Shown in pieces: positions 61,048-64,000 of a stretch of 64,000 nt of DNA. The stretch is from positions 62,001 to 126,000 of the forward strand of contig SZPC01000007.1 in NCBI GenBank assembly GCA_030263475.1. Reading direction: 5' to 3'. A model generated the notes under the pieces. That model ran no database searches. It had not been told where the DNA came from and saw only the letters and a list, made by a program, of their open reading frames with translations. A program made the translations under genes and the position numbers. The DNA comes from OLB4 sp002050165. GTDB taxonomy: Bacteria; Bacteroidota; Ignavibacteria; Tepidaquicellales; Tepidaquicellaceae. Every line of letters starts with the position of its first letter. Position 1 is the first letter of the stretch.

Positions 61048-61228
61048 GATTTCTTAAATTCATGCAACAATAGGCAGGCCTAAATATCAACGGTGTTTAT
61101 ATTTCATAACTTTGTATAGATATTAACTGATTGATGTCCTAAATCTTCTTCTGGAGTTGCGGCAAATCAATAAGAAATTACTTGTACTGATAAATTCATT
61201 TCTTTACTTATATTGAAATAACTTCATA

Positions 61229-62047
61229 ATGCAGGCATTACAAACCAATACGATAATTTGTCCTCAATGTGGAGGAGAAAATAAACTTAAACCGGATGAA
61301 AAATTCATTGAATGTGAGTTTTGTGGTTCGGCTGTTTATGTTGATAAGAGCCGGGTAGTCAATCACTATGTTGTAAACTCAAACTTCAATCAGGATCAGG
61401 CGGTTGGTAATGTAAAAAGATGGATGGCAGGAAACTTCCACGTAAAAGATCTTGATAAAAACGCTGTCATTTCCAAAGTTGACTTTTATTATTTTCCGTT
61501 ATGGTATTTCAAACTCAACGAAAGCGGAACTGATAAGATCATGCTTCAACCGGCGAGTTCAACCCCGATTTCAGAGATTAAGTCTATTAACATTCCCGCT
61601 GGAAACCTCGTGCCATTTCAGGTTAAAAATTTCGATGTTTCTCAATTCGTCCAACCGGATGTATATTTTGAATCAGCCAAGAATTGGTTACAACAGTCCG
61701 GCGCAAATATTGAAAATATTACTGAAAGCAACTTAGTTCATATCCCTTTTTACCATGTCCATTACAGTTTTAAGGCGCAACATTACTCGTGTCTGGTTGA
61801 AGCCTCATCTGGAAAAGTTTACGCTAATCTTTGGCCGGTGAAAAGTGAAGCGCCATACAGGATCCTTTTTGCAGTTAGTCTGTTCGTATTTTTTCTGACA
61901 ACTATAATCTCGTATGTACTTTCTGTGGTTGTATCAGAGTCAGATGGACAGATATTTATTTTTGCAGAGATAATAAAAATTCCGGCGTATCTGATTGCAT
62001 CCATACCGTTGGTTGGTGCAGCTTATTTAATCGCAAAAAAAGTTTAA
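61229..62047 (+). CDS. Zinc-ribbon membrane protein 1 of the SPFH module
   Basis: The 272-residue protein begins with a TFIIB-like zinc ribbon (C11-x2-C14, C29-x2-C32: CPQCGGENKL and CEFCGSAV). A middle domain of about 160 residues has paired aromatic strands (KVDFYYFPLWYFKLN; HIPFYHVHYSFKAQHY). Two membrane helices lie at the C-terminus (ILFAVSLFVFFLTTIISYVL; IPAYLIASIPLVGAAYLIA). The layout recalls YdjG-type proteins: cytoplasmic zinc ribbon, beta domain, membrane anchor. It is one base ahead of the next zinc-ribbon gene. Confidence 0.8.
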   Translation: MQALQTNTIICPQCGGENKLKPDEKFIECEFCGSAVYVDKSRVVNHYVVNSNFNQDQAVGNVKRWMAGNFHVKDLDKNAVISKVDFYYFPLWYFKLNESGTDKIMLQPASSTPISEIKSINIPAGNLVPFQVKNFDVSQFVQPDVYFESAKNWLQQSGANIENITESNLVHIPFYHVHYSFKAQHYSCLVEASSGKVYANLWPVKSEAPYRILFAVSLFVFFLTTIISYVLSVVVSESDGQIFIFAEIIKIPAYLIASIPLVGAAYLIAKKV

Positions 62048-62048
62048 T

Positions 62049-63209
62049 ATGCAGGAAACAATTGCTGAAAATCAATTAGCTCAGAAACAAGCTATTGAAT
62101 TAAAAAAAGAAAAAATTGTACGTGGGATTACCTGTCCTGCATGTGCGGGAGAACTTGATCTTACAGAAGGTGTTGAAACGTTTAATTGTAAATACTGCGG
62201 CTCTCTCTTGACAACCGAAGGTGATAAAGGAACACTTAAGTATTACGTTCCGCGAACTATCTCCCGAGAAGAAGCTATCAATAGAACGTACAGGTGGCTC
62301 GACAAAGGATTGTCCAAAGCCAGAGGGCTTGAAAAAAAATCTAAGGTTGAAGACGTTTTCCTAACCTATATCCCTTACTGGCGAATCAAAGCGGACGTTG
62401 TTGGATGGATTTTCGGACAGGAAGCCAGAACGAGAAGAGTTGGAAATACTACGCAAACCTACTATGTTGATGTTGAGAAAAAAATTCAAATGCCTTTCGA
62501 CCAAACTTTTGCTGCCTGCGATATCTCGGAGCTTGGTGTACAACAGGTTAACCTTTCGGGTAACGAATTAATTCCGGTTGAATTTGAACAGTTGCAAAAG
62601 GATGGAATGACATTCAATATTATTTCATCAAAAAAAGAAATATCCGAGACAGCACGAAACCAATTTGTTTTAAAAGCAAAAAGTGCTAACCGGGTTGCCT
62701 ATACAAACTTCGAATATCTTGAGATGGTGCGAGAGTACATCAGCATAGTTTACTACCCTTTATGGGTTATCAGATATAATTTTCAAAACAGAATTTATCA
62801 GGTGGTAGTTGATGGCGAGGATGGTTCAATATGTTACGGAAAAGCCCCTGGAAATAATTTGTTCAGAGCAATAGTGGGAATTTTCGGTATTTCACTGGGA
62901 ATGTATTTTGCGACTTTTTTTGCAGCTTTTGCCTTAGGCGATGGTGACGCATCTTTCGGTGTGTATATTTTAGTTCTCATAATTGGAATTGTTCTAATTA
63001 GCTGGGGTTATAAAAAATTCCGCTACGGCAGTGAAATTGAGGAAGGCACCGGAATTGTAAAACAATCCAAACAAAAAAACGATACCCTGCAAAAATATAC
63101 AGGGATTGATACATCAAATATGGACGCCAATTCATTATTGAAAGGAATTGGAGTGGCATCAATTGCCGGTGGTGTTCTATCTTCAGTATTAAGAAATGTA
63201 AAAAGATAA
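62049..63209 (+). CDS. Zinc-ribbon membrane protein 2 of the SPFH module
   Basis: The 386-residue protein has a short coiled-coil start (NQLAQKQAIELKKEKI) and a zinc ribbon C29-x2-C32, C47-x2-C50 (CPACAGELDL; CKYCGSLL). A large middle region repeats the aromatic strand theme of its neighbour (VFLTYIPYWRIKADVVGWIF; EYISIVYYPLWVIRYNFQNR). Two membrane helices follow (near 275-300 and 306-325), and the cytoplasmic tail ends VASIAGGVLSSVLRNVKR. Similar layout to the gene before suggests duplication and divergence. The function is unknown. Confidence 0.8.
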   Translation: MQETIAENQLAQKQAIELKKEKIVRGITCPACAGELDLTEGVETFNCKYCGSLLTTEGDKGTLKYYVPRTISREEAINRTYRWLDKGLSKARGLEKKSKVEDVFLTYIPYWRIKADVVGWIFGQEARTRRVGNTTQTYYVDVEKKIQMPFDQTFAACDISELGVQQVNLSGNELIPVEFEQLQKDGMTFNIISSKKEISETARNQFVLKAKSANRVAYTNFEYLEMVREYISIVYYPLWVIRYNFQNRIYQVVVDGEDGSICYGKAPGNNLFRAIVGIFGISLGMYFATFFAAFALGDGDASFGVYILVLIIGIVLISWGYKKFRYGSEIEEGTGIVKQSKQKNDTLQKYTGIDTSNMDANSLLKGIGVASIAGGVLSSVLRNVKR

Positions 63210-63215
63210 TTTCTA

Positions 63216-63821
63216 ATGGCAGATTTTAAAATAAAAGCAGTTAATTGTAAAAATTGCGGAAGCGGACTTGTCGTTGAAGTCAATGATAATATAACATATT
63301 GTTCAAGTTGCGGGAGCGGTTTTGAAATTAACAATGGAGATTTAACGCCGATTGAAATTAACTTTGCAGCACCCACAATGAGCGGTAATGGTGAAATAGT
63401 CTATAAACCATTCTGGTTCATTAATGCACATATAAACATAATCGAGCGCGATTCCAGCGGAAATTTTTTTAACAATCTATTCGGTTCCGGGAATAATTCA
63501 GCCGGAGAACTCAACTTTTATATCCCTGCTTTTTACTGCGATATAAATTCAATGAAAAATATTGCTTCCCAGTTTACCCTCCGAAATCCGGTCGCATCAC
63601 CTCAGAAATACAACACTAAGTTAACAGGTTTTGTTTATGGGAAATCCGATGCTAAGAAACTTGCCCATTTCATTTTCATATCTTTTGAAGCGGAGAAAAG
63701 TGACACGATTAAGAAGTTTAAATACGATATGCAGTTCAGGTCATTTAGTATTCTTGGTATTCCATTTTTCAAACTTCAGAACGGAAGGTTAAAAGACGCA
63801 TTGCTTGGAATGGAAGTCTGA
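63216..63821 (+). CDS. Zinc-ribbon protein 3 of the SPFH module (soluble)
   Basis: The 201-residue protein has a zinc ribbon with the same spacing as the first (C11-x2-C14, C29-x2-C32: NCKNCGSGLVV; YCSSCGSGFEI). A beta-rich domain follows (VYKPFWFINAHINIIERD; GELNFYIPAFYCDINSMKNI) that again has the 'PFWF/IPAF' aromatic pattern. No membrane helix is seen. It ends about 150 bases before the next possible start. It looks like a soluble member of the same family, perhaps bridging the membrane-bound copies and the SPFH protein; that is inference. Confidence 0.78.
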   Translation: MADFKIKAVNCKNCGSGLVVEVNDNITYCSSCGSGFEINNGDLTPIEINFAAPTMSGNGEIVYKPFWFINAHINIIERDSSGNFFNNLFGSGNNSAGELNFYIPAFYCDINSMKNIASQFTLRNPVASPQKYNTKLTGFVYGKSDAKKLAHFIFISFEAEKSDTIKKFKYDMQFRSFSILGIPFFKLQNGRLKDALLGMEV

Positions 63822-63975
63822 TCATTCCGGTTAAAACGTTTAAAACATAGTCGTGCTTTCTGCGAAAGGGATCTTCGTCTTAAGAAAGAATTTATAGTTT
63901 CTATTTATGGAAGGGACTTGATTTTTCGATTAATTAATTTTATATATCTCTTCATTTAACAATTAAATTTATCCT

Positions 63976-64000
63976 ATGAAAAACTATTTCAACGTAGTTG
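63976..64000 (+). CDS. Possible 5' end of a further CDS (cut by the window)
   Basis: An ATG at 63976 opens a frame reading MKNYFNVV to the end of the window, about 155 bases after the last zinc-ribbon gene, with an A/T-rich leader. Eight codons are too few to identify a product or to be sure it is coding. Confidence 0.35.

Noticed and set aside
1..64000. CRISPR arrays, prophage, insertion sequences or rRNA
   Set aside because: No regularly spaced repeats, transposase or integrase genes, phage structural genes or rRNA sequence were seen on either strand.

Overview
The window comes from an AT-rich member of the Bacteroidota/Chlorobiota (FCB) lineage, most likely Ignavibacteria or a close relative. 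Evidence for this is two very large gingipain-type (C25, PorU-like) peptidases, C-terminal type IX secretion (T9SS) sorting domains, a B12-dependent ribonucleotide reductase, a UpxY-type antiterminator heading a polysaccharide locus, several ECF sigma factors, frequent TTG/GTG starts and few strong Shine-Dalgarno sites. The assignment rests on gene content read by eye, not on a search. No rRNA, prophage, insertion sequence or CRISPR array was seen.

Region 1 (1-15.5 kb) is mostly housekeeping: the end of a cyclophilin gene, holA, an ECF sigma factor with a membrane partner, purS-purQ, tatA, gatA, a glutamate-type dehydrogenase, a second ECF sigma factor, mutS, a YmdB-family phosphodiesterase and mscL. 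A decayed O-methyltransferase pseudogene follows. Then comes a four-gene overlapping operon (ComEA-like HhH protein, PilM-like protein, rsmD, coaD).

Region 2 (15-31.5 kb): two small minus-strand genes, nrdJ, recA-recX, a tRNA-Pro(UGG) with a good promoter, pyrD and a rhomboid protease. Convergent to these is a 1196-residue multidomain iron-sulfur flavoprotein. A minus-strand envelope-stress-like operon follows (PAP2 phosphatase, DUF6249-like membrane protein, DUF4097-like lipoprotein, ECF sigma factor, small membrane protein).

Region 3 (31.2-58.1 kb) is a surface-polysaccharide and T9SS locus. A zinc-ribbon protein and a UpxY/NusG-like antiterminator lead into a complete WbpA-WbpE-WbpB-WbpD set for a diacetamido-uronic acid nucleotide sugar. 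With it are GDP-mannose 4,6-dehydratase, a second sugar aminotransferase, UDP-galactopyranose mutase, five glycosyltransferases and a methyltransferase. The last glycosyltransferase overlaps by 4 bp a PorU-like C25 peptidase. A second PorU-like paralogue lies 2.6 kb downstream, and between them, on the minus strand, sit an O-antigen ligase/polymerase-family protein and a T9SS cargo protein. In Porphyromonas the PorU sortase joins cargo to a Wbp-pathway-derived sugar on A-LPS, so this locus may encode a comparable cargo-glycan anchoring system.

Region 4 (58.2-64 kb): a deoxyhypusine-synthase-family enzyme, then a helical protein, an SPFH/SHOCT protein and three successive zinc-ribbon proteins, two of them with membrane segments. 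The last group resembles the YdjG/YdjI components of Firmicute PspA-linked membrane-stress operons. A new CDS may begin in the last 25 bases.
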